NCBI RefSeq assembly: GCF_000982955.1
Contig: NZ_KQ058865.1
Span: 1 to 54,387, forward strand
Origin: Micromonospora sp. HK10
GTDB lineage: Bacteria > Actinomycetota > Actinomycetes > Mycobacteriales > Micromonosporaceae
Length of the DNA stretch: 54,387 nucleotides
Direction: 5' to 3'
Shown here: positions 32,473-42,454 of the stretch, piece after piece
How the letters are laid out: the number at the start of each line of letters is the position of its first letter
Position numbering within the stretch: position 1 is the first letter of the stretch
Made by a program: the position numbers and the translations under genes
The notes under the pieces: model-generated
What the model was told of the DNA's origin: nothing
Databases searched by the model: none
The model's input: the letters and a program-made list of their open reading frames with translations, nothing else

Positions 32473-32796
32473 CCGGATCCGTCGACCGAACGGCCAGCTC
32501 ACCCGCCGGCAGATAACAGGACGGCGGCGACCCGCGCGACCGGGGACCGCACGGCGGCTCCGGCGGCTACGCTGTCGATCGTTCGTCCGCCGACCTCGTA
32601 CTCCATCGGCCCGCGAGGGGCCGTTCACATAACGCACGGCAGCAGGGGCGGGATGGTCCTACCATCCCGCCCCTGCTGTCTGTCCGGTCCGCACCGGACG
32701 GACGAGACGCATCGACGATGCTGGCGTGTCGTGACGTCGCTCCGGTAGCGTCCGTGCGTTCCGCAACGTTCGTCCGCTCCCTACCCCGGGGGATCC
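32473..32796. promoter_or_regulatory. 324-base gap after mqnC
   Basis: No gene is seen. The left part holds a terminator hairpin (32641-32677, listed separately) with a second small inverted repeat (GTCCGGT / ACCGGAC) about 32682-32699. TAGCGT at about 32747-32752 is a possible -10 for the LPXTG protein gene, giving a leader of about 40 bases without a strong Shine-Dalgarno. Confidence 0.4.
32641..32677 (+). terminator. Perfect 17-bp terminator hairpin
   Basis: agcaggggcgggatggt (32641-32657) and accatcccgcccctgct (32661-32677) pair perfectly around a CCT loop, followed by a T-containing gtctgt. Terminates mqnC. Confidence 0.85.
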
Positions 32797-34062
32797 ATGA
32801 CCATCGCGTACCGTTCGACACTCGCCCGCGCCGGCACGGTGGCCGTGCTGGCCGCGGGCGCGCTGGCCACCGGCGCCGCGCCCGCACATGCGGCCGACCA
32901 GGCCGAGATCGTGCTCGCCCCGATCAGCACCTCGCTCGCCAGGGGCGTCGGGGAGGCGAAGGCGAAGCCCTTCAAGTTCACCGTCACCAACGTCGGGCCG
33001 GCCACCGCCCGGAACGTCCACTATCGCCTCAACGCCGCCGAGCTGAACCCGGAGCGGGTCGGCTGGGTCGTCCCGGTCGGTTGCCGGTTGCTCTCCCCGA
33101 ACCTCTACGACTGCCCGCTGGGTGACCTGGCCGCCGGCACCACCGAGGACTTCGGCGTGCCGCTGTTCAGCACCGGTGGCCGGGGCGACGGCGGCACGCT
33201 GATCGTCGGGGTCACCAGCGACAACTGGCAGCATGATCCGGCCGACGACGTGGTCGAGGTGCCCATCACCGTGACCCGCCGCGGGTACGACCTCACCACG
33301 TGGGCGCAGGACGTCTACGCCAACGTGAAGGTGGACGGCGCCCAGCAGAACGAGACGGATCTCCGCCCGGTCCGGCCGGGCGACACCGCCCCGCTCGACT
33401 GGGCCGTCTACAACCACGGCAGCCGCAGGGCGACCGGCATCTTCTACGGCATCACGCTGCCCGCCGGGGTCACCTTCGACCGGCTGCCCCGGACCTGCAC
33501 CGCCCAGGTGGTAAACGGCCTCGCCCAGGCGCTGTGCCAGGACGACGGCGCGGTCATCAAGCCGGGGCAGTACTACACCGACGAGGTGTCGGTGAAGGTG
33601 GCCGGGGACGTCACCGAGCCGGTGCTGCGCCCCGGCGACATCTTCGGGTACGGGTTGGACCAGGCCACCGGCGAGCCGGAGGAGGAGGCCCGGGCGGCCG
33701 ACGCGAGCCAGCAGCGGACGTTCACCGAGACCGACCAGCCCGACAACCACACCATCTTCGACGTCTTCGTCGACCTGACCACGCAGCCCTCCCCGACCCC
33801 GACCCCGAGCGCGACCCCGAGCCCCAGCGCGACCCCGACGGCCGGGCCGAGCCCGAGCGGCAGCCCGGCCCCGAGCGTCACGCCGACCGCCGGTGGCGGT
33901 GCGGGCGGCGGCGACGGTGGCCTGCCGGTGACCGGCGTCCAGGTTGGCCTGATCGGGGGCATCGGGGCCGCCGTGCTCGTCGCGGGCGGGCTGTTGGTGG
34001 TGCTGGGCCGCCGCCGCAAGGTGGTGCTGGTCACGCCGACGGACGAGAAGGACGGCGACTGA
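32797..34062 (+). CDS. LPXTG cell-wall-anchored surface protein
   Basis: A 421-residue exported protein. The signal peptide ends at about PAHA (residue 32). The outside part has two beta-sandwich-like domains with DUF11/CARDB-type features (KFTVTNVGPATARNVHYRL, then DWAVYNHGSRRATGIFYGITLPAG) and a stalk of Pro/Thr/Ser repeats (TPTPSATPSPSATPT). The C-terminus is a sortase signal: LPVTG at 376-380, a hydrophobic helix and a basic GRRRK stop-transfer. No sortase gene is in the window. ATG 32797. The ligand or role is unknown; adhesion or surface display is inference. Confidence 0.88.
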   Translation: MTIAYRSTLARAGTVAVLAAGALATGAAPAHAADQAEIVLAPISTSLARGVGEAKAKPFKFTVTNVGPATARNVHYRLNAAELNPERVGWVVPVGCRLLSPNLYDCPLGDLAAGTTEDFGVPLFSTGGRGDGGTLIVGVTSDNWQHDPADDVVEVPITVTRRGYDLTTWAQDVYANVKVDGAQQNETDLRPVRPGDTAPLDWAVYNHGSRRATGIFYGITLPAGVTFDRLPRTCTAQVVNGLAQALCQDDGAVIKPGQYYTDEVSVKVAGDVTEPVLRPGDIFGYGLDQATGEPEEEARAADASQQRTFTETDQPDNHTIFDVFVDLTTQPSPTPTPSATPSPSATPTAGPSPSGSPAPSVTPTAGGGAGGGDGGLPVTGVQVGLIGGIGAAVLVAGGLLVVLGRRRKVVLVTPTDEKDGD

Positions 34063-34105
34063 CCGAAAGGTACGCGCCGGACGGCGACTGACTGACCGGC
34101 CGGTC

Positions 34106-34146
34106 CGCGACGGGGCGGGGTGGGCGACCATCCCGCCCCGTTCGCG
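34106..34146 (+). terminator. Hairpin after the LPXTG protein gene
   Basis: An arm starting at 34106 (cgcgacggggcgggg) pairs with 34129-34146 (ccatcccgccccgttcgcg region) with one mismatch and one bulge and a short GCGA loop. It resembles the mqnC terminator, including the gggcggg(a/g)tgg core. Confidence 0.7.
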
Positions 34147-34190
34147 TACCCGGGAGGAGCGGCGGGACGGCCGGCTGGCAGAGTGGAGGG

Positions 34191-34901
34191 GTGAGCCGTA
34201 CCCCGCAGGGCCAGCGCGCCAGCCTGGAGAAGCAGCCGCACGAGGTCGCCGCGATGTTCGACGGCGTGGCGGCCCGCTACGACCTGACCAACACCGTCCT
34301 CTCCTTCGGGCAGGACCGGTTCTGGCGGCGGGCCACCCGGGCGGCGCTCGGGCTGGGTCCGGGCGAGCGGGTGCTGGACGTGGGCGCCGGCACCGGCGTC
34401 TCGACCAAGGAGTTGGCGCACTCCGGGGCGTACGCGGTCGGCGCCGACCTGTCGCTGGGCATGCTGCACGCCGGCAAACGGACCCGGCCGGGCGTGCCCT
34501 TGCTGGCCGGGGATGCCCTGCGGCTGCCCTTCGCCGACGCCAGCTTCGACGCGGTGACCATCTCGTTCGCCCTGCGCAACGTGAACGACACCGACGCGGC
34601 GCTGCGTGAGCTGGCCCGGGTGACGAAGCCGGGCGGCCGGCTGGTGGTCTGCGAGTTCAGCACCCCGGTCAACCCGGCCTTCCGCACGGTCTACCTGTCG
34701 TACCTGATGCGGTCGCTGCCGGCCGTGGCGCGGGCGGTCTCCAGCAACCCGGACGCGTACGTCTACCTGGCCGAGTCGATCCGGGCCTGGCCGGACCAGC
34801 GGGCCCTGGCGGCGCGGATCGGCGGGGCCGGCTGGGGCCGGGTGGCGTGGCGGAACCTGACCGGCGGCGTGGTGGCGCTGCACCGCGCCGTGCGCGACTG
34901 A
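34191..34901 (+). CDS. menG: Demethylmenaquinone methyltransferase
   Basis: SAM-dependent C-methyltransferase (UbiE/MenG family) that makes menaquinone from demethylmenaquinone, the last core step. The 236-residue protein has the N-terminal family stretch VAAMFDGVAARYDLTNTVLSFGQDRFWRR, the SAM site VLDVGAGTGVSTKELA, and FALRNVNDTDAALRELARVTKPGGRLVVCEFSTP. GTG 34191 is preceded closely by GGAGG. In a futalosine-pathway organism there is no ubiquinone, so MenG is the fitting name. It stands between the surface-protein terminator and the palindrome-rich gap before 35009. Confidence 0.95.
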   Translation: MSRTPQGQRASLEKQPHEVAAMFDGVAARYDLTNTVLSFGQDRFWRRATRAALGLGPGERVLDVGAGTGVSTKELAHSGAYAVGADLSLGMLHAGKRTRPGVPLLAGDALRLPFADASFDAVTISFALRNVNDTDAALRELARVTKPGGRLVVCEFSTPVNPAFRTVYLSYLMRSLPAVARAVSSNPDAYVYLAESIRAWPDQRALAARIGGAGWGRVAWRNLTGGVVALHRAVRD

Positions 34902-34966
34902 CCGCGACCGGCCGGACCGGCGTCGGCAGCGGCCGAGGAGAAGCCGGCAAAACGGCAAGTTTCGTG

Positions 34967-35001
34967 AATATCGGATATTGGTCTACATAGACCCGTAGGC
35001 T
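34967..35001. promoter_or_regulatory. Two adjacent palindromes and a -10 element
   Basis: AATATCGGATATT (34967-34979) and GGTCTACATAGACC (34980-34993) are perfect inverted repeats placed end to end in an unusually AT-rich patch. TAGGCT (34996-35001) follows and ends seven bases before ATG 35009. The layout is a promoter with two operator candidates. Confidence 0.6.
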
Positions 35002-35008
35002 GCCCCTC

Positions 35009-35227
35009 ATGACGGGACCGGAGCAGGCGGCCACGGACGACGACGCCGCCGAACTCATCGCGCAGCTCAGGGAGCTGGCCGGTGCGGATCCGGCGGACGT
35101 CCGGCAGGTGGTCGCCGAGGTGCTGGCCGCGCTGGACCGGGCGGCCGGCGGCGCGCTGCGCGAGCACCTACCCGAGACGATCCGGCTGGACGCCGGCCTC
35201 GGACCTGCCCATCCGGCCCGCTCCTGA
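35009..35227 (+). CDS. Small hypothetical acidic protein
   Basis: A 72-residue, mainly helical acidic protein (AAELIAQLRELAGADPADVRQVVAEVLAALDRAAGG) with no recognised family. It lacks a Shine-Dalgarno but has a -10-like TAGGCT at leaderless distance and two operator-like palindromes upstream, and its codon use is G/C-biased at third positions, so I take it as a real gene. It is followed by about 130 bases containing the reductase promoter (TAGACT at 35304-35309). Confidence 0.5.
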   Translation: MTGPEQAATDDDAAELIAQLRELAGADPADVRQVVAEVLAALDRAAGGALREHLPETIRLDAGLGPAHPARS

Positions 35228-35361
35228 CCAGCGCCGGGAGCCGTTCCGACCGACTTTCGCCAAGTTAGGCCCCCCTCAGCGCGTACCGGTGTAACCCCGG
35301 TCATAGACTCCAACCCGATCGGCTTGTGAACCATTTCACGAGCATGCGGGAGGAGGCGCGG

Positions 35362-36636
35362 ATGACCGCGGTGGAGAACGACGCCGACGTCATCGTCGTG
35401 GGCGCCGGTCCCGGAGGATCGGCGACGGCGTACCACCTGGCGCGGCACGGCGTACGCGTGCTGCTGCTGGAGAAGACCGAGTTTCCCCGGGAGAAGGTCT
35501 GCGGTGACGGCCTGACCCCCCGGGCCGTGCGGCAGCTCATCCGGATGGGCGTGGACACCTCGCCCGAGGCCGGCTGGCTGCAGAACAAGGGCCTGCGGGT
35601 GATCGGCGGCGGGATACGCCTCGAACTGGACTGGCCCGACCTCGCCAGCTTCCCCAACTACGGCCTGGTCCGCACCCGGCTCGACTTCGACGACCTGCTC
35701 GCCCAGCGGGCCGTCGCCGCCGGGGCGAAGCTGCGGACGAGCGTCAACGTGCTGACTCCGGTGCTCGACGCGGACGACCGGGTGATCGGCGTGCGGGCCG
35801 AGGTGGGTCCGGACAAGGAGCCGGCCACCTTCCACGCCCCGCTGGTGGTCGCCGCGGACGGCGTCTCCGGCCGGTTCCCGCTCGCCCTCGGGCTGGCCAA
35901 GCGGGAGGACCGGCCGATCGGCGTGGCGGTGCGCCGCTACTACCGCTCGGCCGCCAAGCACGACGACGACTACCTGGAGTCGTGGCTGGAGCTGCGGGCC
36001 AAGGGCAGCGACGCGCTGCTGCCCGGGTACGGCTGGATCTTCGGTCTCGGCGACGGCCGGGTGAACGTCGGCCTGGGCGTGCTCAACTCCTCCGCCGCCT
36101 TCGGCAAGACCAACTACCGGCGGCTGCTCACCGACTGGCTGGCCAACACCCCCGAGGACTGGGGGATGACCGACGAGACCAACGCGGAAGGGCCGATCCT
36201 CGGCGCCGCGCTGCCGATGGGCTTCAACCGGGTCCCGCACTACACCCGTGGGGTGCTGCTGGTCGGCGACTCCGGCGGCATGGTCAACCCGTTCAACGGC
36301 GAGGGCATCGCGTACGCCATGGAGTCCGGTGAGCTGGCCGCCGAGGTGGCCGTGCAGGCGCTGGCCCGGCCGGCCGGCGCCGACCGGGAGCGGGCGCTGC
36401 TGGCGTACCCGCAGGAGCTGAAGGCGCGCTTCGGCGGCTACTACCGGCTCGGCGGGATCTTCGTGAAGCTGATCGGCCGTCCGGAGATCATGCGGATGGC
36501 CACCAAGCACGGCATGCCGCACCCGATGTTGATGCGCTTCGTGCTCAAGCTGCTGGCCAACCTGACCGACCCGCGGGGCGGGGACGCGATGGACCGGGTC
36601 ATCAACGCGATGACGAAGGTGGCGCCGGCCGTGTAG
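35362..36636 (+). CDS. Geranylgeranyl reductase family flavoprotein, probable menaquinone side-chain reductase
   Basis: A 424-residue FAD-dependent reductase. The dinucleotide motif is VIVVGAGPGGSATAYHLA near the N-terminus, followed by FPREKVCGDGLTPRAVRQL and, in the C-terminal half, GVLLVGDSGGMVNPFNGEGIAYAMESGELAAE, all typical of the geranylgeranyl reductase family. Its place between menG and nuo suggests it saturates isoprene units of menaquinone as mycobacterial MenJ does; archaeal-type lipid reduction is unlikely here. ATG 35362 follows GGAGGAGG; an in-frame GTG at 35326 was rejected. Its TAG stop lies in a partial junction repeat. Confidence 0.9.
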   Translation: MTAVENDADVIVVGAGPGGSATAYHLARHGVRVLLLEKTEFPREKVCGDGLTPRAVRQLIRMGVDTSPEAGWLQNKGLRVIGGGIRLELDWPDLASFPNYGLVRTRLDFDDLLAQRAVAAGAKLRTSVNVLTPVLDADDRVIGVRAEVGPDKEPATFHAPLVVAADGVSGRFPLALGLAKREDRPIGVAVRRYYRSAAKHDDDYLESWLELRAKGSDALLPGYGWIFGLGDGRVNVGLGVLNSSAAFGKTNYRRLLTDWLANTPEDWGMTDETNAEGPILGAALPMGFNRVPHYTRGVLLVGDSGGMVNPFNGEGIAYAMESGELAAEVAVQALARPAGADRERALLAYPQELKARFGGYYRLGGIFVKLIGRPEIMRMATKHGMPHPMLMRFVLKLLANLTDPRGGDAMDRVINAMTKVAPAV

Positions 36637-36660
36637 CGCGAGGAGTGAGCTTGCGAGCCC
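36635..36660 (+). repeat. Junction repeat element, 5' half only
   Basis: AGCGCGAGGAGTGAGCTTGC followed by gagccc matches the first half of the junction repeat (closest to the nuoF/nuoG copy). The stop codon TAG (34 bases before the sequence diverges from the repeat) overlaps its start. The GCAGTCGCGAACG half is missing. Confidence 0.7.
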
Positions 36661-36767
36661 TGGTCGGGGCACGTGGGCCGGCACCGCCCAGGACCACCCG
36701 TACCCGGAACCGGGGCCGGATACGGACAGAGATCGACCCCGCCGGCCGAGGTCGGGAGGGACGTGAA

Positions 36768-36773
36768 TAGTGT
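36768..36773 (+). promoter_or_regulatory. Candidate -10 of the nuo operon
   Basis: TAGTGT in the AT-richer stretch gaatagtgtgattttc would start the mRNA near 36780, about 42 bases before nuoA ATG 36822, whose ribosome-binding site is GCAGGAGA. No clear -35. The 185-base gap 36637-36821 otherwise holds the partial repeat and nothing else recognised. Confidence 0.45.
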
Positions 36774-36821
36774 GATTTTCGCCAACCACCGAGGCCAGGG
36801 AAGGACGAGCAGGAGACTACG

Positions 36822-37187
36822 ATGACGCTCTCGCCTTACGCACCGATCATCGGGCTGTTCGCCCTCGCCGCGGGGTTCTCGCTGTTCTCCGTGGCCGCCG
36901 CCCGATTCGCCGGCCCCCGACGCCTGAACAAGGCCAAGCTCGAGGCGTACGAGTGCGGCATCGAGCCGAGCCCGCAGCCCGTCGGCGGTGGCCGGTTCCC
37001 GATCAAGTTCTACCTGACGGCGATGCTCTTCATCGTCTTCGACATCGAGATCATCTTCCTCTACCCCTGGGCGGTCTCCTTCGACGCTCTGCCGATCTTC
37101 GGCTTCGTGGAGATGGTCCTGTTCATCGTTGCGGTCTTCGTCGCCTACGCCTACGTCTGGCGGCGCGGCGGCCTGGACTGGAACTGA
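36822..37187 (+). CDS. nuoA: NADH-quinone oxidoreductase subunit A
   Basis: Membrane-arm subunit of complex I near the quinone site, 121 residues. Three transmembrane helices (about 8-30, 63-83 and 90-112) enclose the conserved loop with YECGIEP (Cys46 region). The helix KFYLTAMLFIVFDIEIIFLYPW, shown in part, contains the family acidic residues. It opens the 14-gene nuo operon; a 13-base gap with GAGGTA follows before nuoB. Electron acceptor is menaquinone, by genome context. Confidence 0.97.
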   Translation: MTLSPYAPIIGLFALAAGFSLFSVAAARFAGPRRLNKAKLEAYECGIEPSPQPVGGGRFPIKFYLTAMLFIVFDIEIIFLYPWAVSFDALPIFGFVEMVLFIVAVFVAYAYVWRRGGLDWN

Positions 37188-37200
37188 GGAGGTACGGCAG

Positions 37201-37878
37201 ATGGGCATCGAGGAGAAACTTCCCTCCGGCGTCCTGCTCACCACCGTCGAGAAGCTGGTCAACTGGTCGCGGAAGTCGTCCGTCTGGGGCGCCACCTTCG
37301 GCCTGGCCTGCTGCGCGATCGAGATGATGGCGGCCGGCGGCCCGCACTACGACATGGGCCGCTGGGGCATGGAGGTCTTCCGCGCCTCGCCCCGGCAGGC
37401 GGACCTGATGATCGTGGCCGGCCGGGTGAGCCAGAAGATGGCCCCGGTGCTGCGCCAGATCTACGACCAGATGGCCGAGCCCCGCTGGGTGCTCTCCATG
37501 GGGGTCTGCGCCAGCAGCGGCGGCATGTTCAACAACTACGCCATCGTGCAGGGCGTCGACCACGTCGTACCGGTCGACATGTACCTCCCCGGCTGCCCGC
37601 CCCGGCCCGAGATGCTCATCGACGCGGTGCTCAAGCTCCGCGAGAAGATCATGTACGAGCCGCTGGGCCCGAACGGCCGCAAGATGCTCGAGGCCCGCAA
37701 GGAGCGCGGTGACGTGCCCGTCGTGCCGTACGGCTCGATGCCGTCGTCGTACCGCAGCGACAAGGCCCGCCGGGCCGAGTGGACCCGGGCGGTCCGCGAG
37801 GGCCGCGAGGAGCAGCTGCGGATCGAGAACTGGATGAAGGCGCAGCAGCACCTCCAGACGCAGGAAGGCCCCAGGTGA
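37201..37878 (+). CDS. nuoB: NADH-quinone oxidoreductase subunit B
   Basis: Subunit that holds the last cluster, N2, next to the quinone. In the 225-residue protein the ligands Cys37, Cys38 (LACCAIEM), Cys103 (GVCASSGG) and Cys132 (PGCPPRPE) are all present. The C-terminal tail after about 165 is charged and longer than in minimal NuoB, as often in actinobacteria. ATG 37201. The TGA stop is within junction repeat copy B. Confidence 0.97.
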   Translation: MGIEEKLPSGVLLTTVEKLVNWSRKSSVWGATFGLACCAIEMMAAGGPHYDMGRWGMEVFRASPRQADLMIVAGRVSQKMAPVLRQIYDQMAEPRWVLSMGVCASSGGMFNNYAIVQGVDHVVPVDMYLPGCPPRPEMLIDAVLKLREKIMYEPLGPNGRKMLEARKERGDVPVVPYGSMPSSYRSDKARRAEWTRAVREGREEQLRIENWMKAQQHLQTQEGPR

Positions 37879-37920
37879 GCGCGCGGACCACGGCGGAGCG
37901 GGCAGTCGCGAACGGAGGGC
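37875..37920 (+). repeat. Junction repeat element, copy B (nuoB/nuoC)
   Basis: Starts GTGAGCGCGCGGACC and ends GGGCAGTCGCGAACGGAGGGC. TGA at its start is the nuoB stop, and GGAGGGC ends seven bases before the nuoC GTG. The middle differs from other copies. Confidence 0.8.
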
Positions 37921-37927
37921 AGGGGCA

Positions 37928-38665
37928 GTGACCGCACCGAACGACAGGAACAACGACGGCGGCGTGCCGGTACCGGTCACCCCGGCCGGCGCCAGCAGCA
38001 CCGCCCCGGCCGAGTACCCGCCGGCCAGCCCCGCCGGGCGCGGCATGTTCGGCAACCAGGGCACCGGTGACGTCTCCGGCTACGGCGGCCTGGTCCGGCA
38101 GCGCAAGCCGATCGAGGAGGCCAGCCGGCCGTACGGCGGCTACTTCGACGAGGTCCGGGACGCGCTCGAGGAGGCGTACCCGCAGTTCGGCGAGGCGATC
38201 GAGAAGGTCGTGGTGGACCGGGGCGAGCTGACCCTGCACGTCCGCCCGGAGCGGATCGCTGAGGTCTGCCAGGTGATGCGGGACGACCTGGCGCTCCGCT
38301 TCGAGCTCTGCTCCTCGGTGTCCGGGGTGGACTACCTCGGCGCCGACGAGCGCCGGCTGCACGTGGTCTACCAGCTCACCTCGATGACCTACCGGCGCCT
38401 GGTCCGGCTGGAGGCCGCGGTCCCCGCCGACGACCCGCACCTGCCGAGCGTGACCGCCGTCTACCCGACCGCCGACTGGCAGGAGCGGGAGACGTACGAC
38501 ATGTTCGGCATCGTCTTCGACGGCCACCCCAACCTGACCCGGATCCTCATGCCGGACGACTGGGAGGGGCACCCGCAGCGCAAGGACTACCCGCTGGGCG
38601 GCGTCCCGGTGGAGTACAAGGGCGCGGAGATCCCACCGCCGGACAAGCGGAGGTCTTACCAGTGA
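37928..38665 (+). CDS. nuoC: NADH-quinone oxidoreductase subunit C
   Basis: 30-kDa peripheral-arm subunit, 245 residues. The N-terminal 70 residues are a polar, Pro/Gly-rich extension. The conserved core includes RVVYQL-like LHVVYQLTSMTYRRLVRLEAAVP, then TAVYPTADWQERETYDMFGIVFDGHPNLTRILMPDDWEGHPQRKDYPLGG, which is diagnostic. GTG 37928 is set by the ribosome-binding site of repeat copy B; its stop is in copy C. Separate from nuoD, unlike the fused nuoCD of enterobacteria. Confidence 0.97.
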   Translation: MTAPNDRNNDGGVPVPVTPAGASSTAPAEYPPASPAGRGMFGNQGTGDVSGYGGLVRQRKPIEEASRPYGGYFDEVRDALEEAYPQFGEAIEKVVVDRGELTLHVRPERIAEVCQVMRDDLALRFELCSSVSGVDYLGADERRLHVVYQLTSMTYRRLVRLEAAVPADDPHLPSVTAVYPTADWQERETYDMFGIVFDGHPNLTRILMPDDWEGHPQRKDYPLGGVPVEYKGAEIPPPDKRRSYQ

Positions 38666-38713
38666 GCGCGAGCAGTGCGGCGGAGCGGAGCCCCGCAGTC
38701 GCGAACGGAGGGC
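38662..38713 (+). repeat. Junction repeat element, copy C (nuoC/nuoD)
   Basis: GTGAGCGCGAGCAGTG at the start and CCCCGCAGTCGCGAACGG then agggc at the end; almost identical to copy A. TGA is the nuoC stop, and the nuoD GTG follows seven bases after the element. Confidence 0.85.
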
Positions 38714-38720
38714 AGGCGCG

Positions 38721-40049
38721 GTGACGACGTCGAACTACGCGACCGAGCGCGAGACCACCGAGGGCAAGGTCTTCACCGTCACCGGTGGGGACTGGGACCA
38801 GGTCGTCTCCGGCACCGACCCGATCAACGACGAGCGGATCGTCGTCAACATGGGCCCGCAGCACCCGTCGACCCACGGCGTGCTCCGGCTGATCCTGGAG
38901 CTGGAGGGCGAGACGGTCCGCGAGGCCCGCTCGGTCGTCGGCTACCTGCACACCGGCATCGAGAAGAACCTCGAGTTCCGCAACTGGGTGCAGGGCTCGA
39001 CCTTCGTGACCCGGATGGACTATCTCTCCCCGCTGTTCAACGAGACGGCGTACGCGCTGGCGGTGGAGAAGCTGCTCGGCATCACCGACGACATCACCGA
39101 GCGGGCCACCACCATCCGGGTGCTGATGATGGAGCTCAACCGGATCTCCTCGCACCTGGTCTGGCTGGCCACCACCGGCATGGAGCTCGGTGCGATCAAC
39201 ATGATGTTGTACGGCTTCCGCGAGCGGGAGTACATCCTCGACATCTTCGAGACCATCACCGGCCTGCGGATGAACCACGCGTACGTCCGCCCGGGCGGGG
39301 TGGCGCAGGACGTGCCGGAGGACGCGATCCGCAAGATCCGCGACTTCCTGGTCCTGCTGCCGAAGAAGCTCAAGGAGTACGAGGACCTCCTCTCCGGCCA
39401 GCCGATCTGGATCGAGCGGACCAAGAACGTGGCGGTGCTCGACGTGACCGGCTGTCTGGCGCTCGGCGTCACCGGCCCGGTGCTGCGCTCCGCCGGCCTG
39501 GCCTGGGACCTGCGCAAGACCATGCCGTACTGCGGCTACGAGACGTACGAGTTCGACGTGCCCACGCACACCGACGGCGACGTCTGGGGCCGCTACCTGG
39601 TCCGGCTCGCCGAGATCCGGGAGTCGCTGAAGCTGGTCGAGCAGGCGGTGGACCGGCTGGCCAAGCCGGGCCCGGTGATGGTCTCCGACAAGAAGATCGC
39701 CTGGCCGGCGCAGCTCGCCATCGGCGTGGACGGCATGGGCAACTCGCTGGAGCACGTCGCCAAGATCATGGGTCAGTCGATGGAGTCGCTGATCCACCAC
39801 TTCAAGCTCGTCACCGAGGGCTTCCGGGTCCCGCCGGGACAGGTGTACGTCGGCATCGAGTCGCCCCGCGGCGAACTGGGCGTGCACGCCGTCTCCGACG
39901 GCGGCACCCGGCCGTACCGGGTGCACTACCGGGAGCCGAGCTTCGTCAACCTCCAGGCCCTCCCGGCGATGGCCGAGGGTGGCCTGATCGCCGACGTGAT
40001 CGCCGGTGGCGCCTCGCTGGACCCCGTGATGGGTGGTTGTGACCGATGA
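38721..40049 (+). CDS. nuoD: NADH-quinone oxidoreductase subunit D
   Basis: 49-kDa subunit that lines the quinone cavity with NuoB, 442 residues. Diagnostic stretches are VNMGPQHPSTHGVLRL (quinone-site histidine region), SVVGYLHTGIEKN, LMMELNRISSHLVWLATTGMELGA and the C-terminal VGIESPRGELGVHAVSDGG and MGGCDR. GTG 38721. The end overlaps the nuoE start by four bases (ATGA). Confidence 0.97.
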   Translation: MTTSNYATERETTEGKVFTVTGGDWDQVVSGTDPINDERIVVNMGPQHPSTHGVLRLILELEGETVREARSVVGYLHTGIEKNLEFRNWVQGSTFVTRMDYLSPLFNETAYALAVEKLLGITDDITERATTIRVLMMELNRISSHLVWLATTGMELGAINMMLYGFREREYILDIFETITGLRMNHAYVRPGGVAQDVPEDAIRKIRDFLVLLPKKLKEYEDLLSGQPIWIERTKNVAVLDVTGCLALGVTGPVLRSAGLAWDLRKTMPYCGYETYEFDVPTHTDGDVWGRYLVRLAEIRESLKLVEQAVDRLAKPGPVMVSDKKIAWPAQLAIGVDGMGNSLEHVAKIMGQSMESLIHHFKLVTEGFRVPPGQVYVGIESPRGELGVHAVSDGGTRPYRVHYREPSFVNLQALPAMAEGGLIADVIAGGASLDPVMGGCDR

Positions 40050-41082
40050 CTGTGTTTACCGAACAGACCCGGGAGCGGGCGCGGGAGATCATCGCCCGGT
40101 ACCCGGCCGACCGGTCCCGCTCGGCGCTGCTGCCGCTGCTGCACCTGGTCCAGTCCGAGGAGGGGTACGTCTCCCCGGCCGGGGTCGAGTTCTGCGCCGA
40201 GGTGCTCGGCCTGAACAAGGCCCAGGTCGGCGCGGTGGCCACCTTCTACACCATGTACAAGCGCAAGCCGACCGGCGACTTCCTGGTCAGCGTCTGCACC
40301 AACACGATGTGCAACGTGCTGGGCGGCCAGCAGGTCTACGACACCCTGGCCGAGCACCTGGGCGTCGGGCACGACGAGACCACCGCCGACGGGAAGATCA
40401 CCCTGGAGCACGCCGAGTGCCTGGCGGCGTGCGACTACGGCCCGGTGATGACGGTCAACTACGACTTCTTCGACAACGTGGACGCGCAGACCGCGCTGGG
40501 CGTCGTCGAGGAGCTGCGCGCCGGCGGCCGGCCGATGCCGACCCGCGGCGCCCGGCTCTGCACGCTCAAGGAGATGGCCGTCCAGCTCGCCGGGTTCGCC
40601 GACGAGCGGGACGGCGCGGTGGCCGACGGCGGCCCGGGCGAGCCGAGCCTGCGCGGCCTGCGCCTGGCCGAGCAGCACGGCATCTCGGTGTCGGGCTTCG
40701 ACCCGAACACGCCGATCCGCAGCAAGGCCGAGGCCGACCAGGCGGCCGCCGAGGCGAAGGCCAAGGCCGAGGCCGCGAAGCCGGCGCCGGCCGCCGAGCC
40801 GGCCCGGCCGGCGGCGGTCACCGGCAGCACCGCGCCCGACGTGAAGGCGCCGGACGACAAGTCGCCGCAGGTGCGTACCGCCGAGACCCGGCAGCCGGAC
40901 GCGGGCACCGCGGTCCCGGACGCCCCGGGCACCAAGGTCCCGACCGACGGCGCGCCGCCCGCGCCGCGCGACGCCCAGGCGGCCGAGGCGGCCGGCGCGG
41001 CGGCCAACCCGCCGGCCGGTGACGGCAAGCCCGCCGGCGACGACGCCGGGGCGCAGCAGCGCAACCTGAAGGAGGCTCAAAA

Positions 41083-41086
<4 letters not shown>
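40046..41086 (+). CDS. nuoE: NADH-quinone oxidoreductase subunit E with a long C-terminal tail
   Basis: 24-kDa-type subunit carrying the [2Fe-2S] cluster N1a. Ligands Cys84, Cys89 (VCTNTMC), Cys125 and Cys129 (ECLAACDYGP) are present. The conserved domain ends by about residue 210. The remaining 135 residues are low complexity, rich in Ala, Pro, Glu and Lys (EAKAKAEAAKPAPAAEPARP), making the protein 346 residues, well over the usual length. ATG 40046 overlaps the nuoD stop, and the end overlaps nuoF (GTGA). Confidence 0.96.
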
Positions 41087-42399
<1,313 letters not shown>

Positions 42400-42447
42400 T
42401 GAGCGCGAGGAACGAGCTTGCGAGTCCCGCAGTCGCGAATGAAGGGC
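42400..42447 (+). repeat. Junction repeat element, copy D (nuoF/nuoG)
   Basis: TGAGCGCGAGGAACGAGC followed by ttgcgagtc, then CCGCAGTCGCGAATGAAGGGC. It begins directly after the nuoF stop and ends seven bases before the nuoG ATG. The middle part is of the same variant as the partial copy at 36635. Confidence 0.85.
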
Positions 42448-42454
42448 GGCTTCG

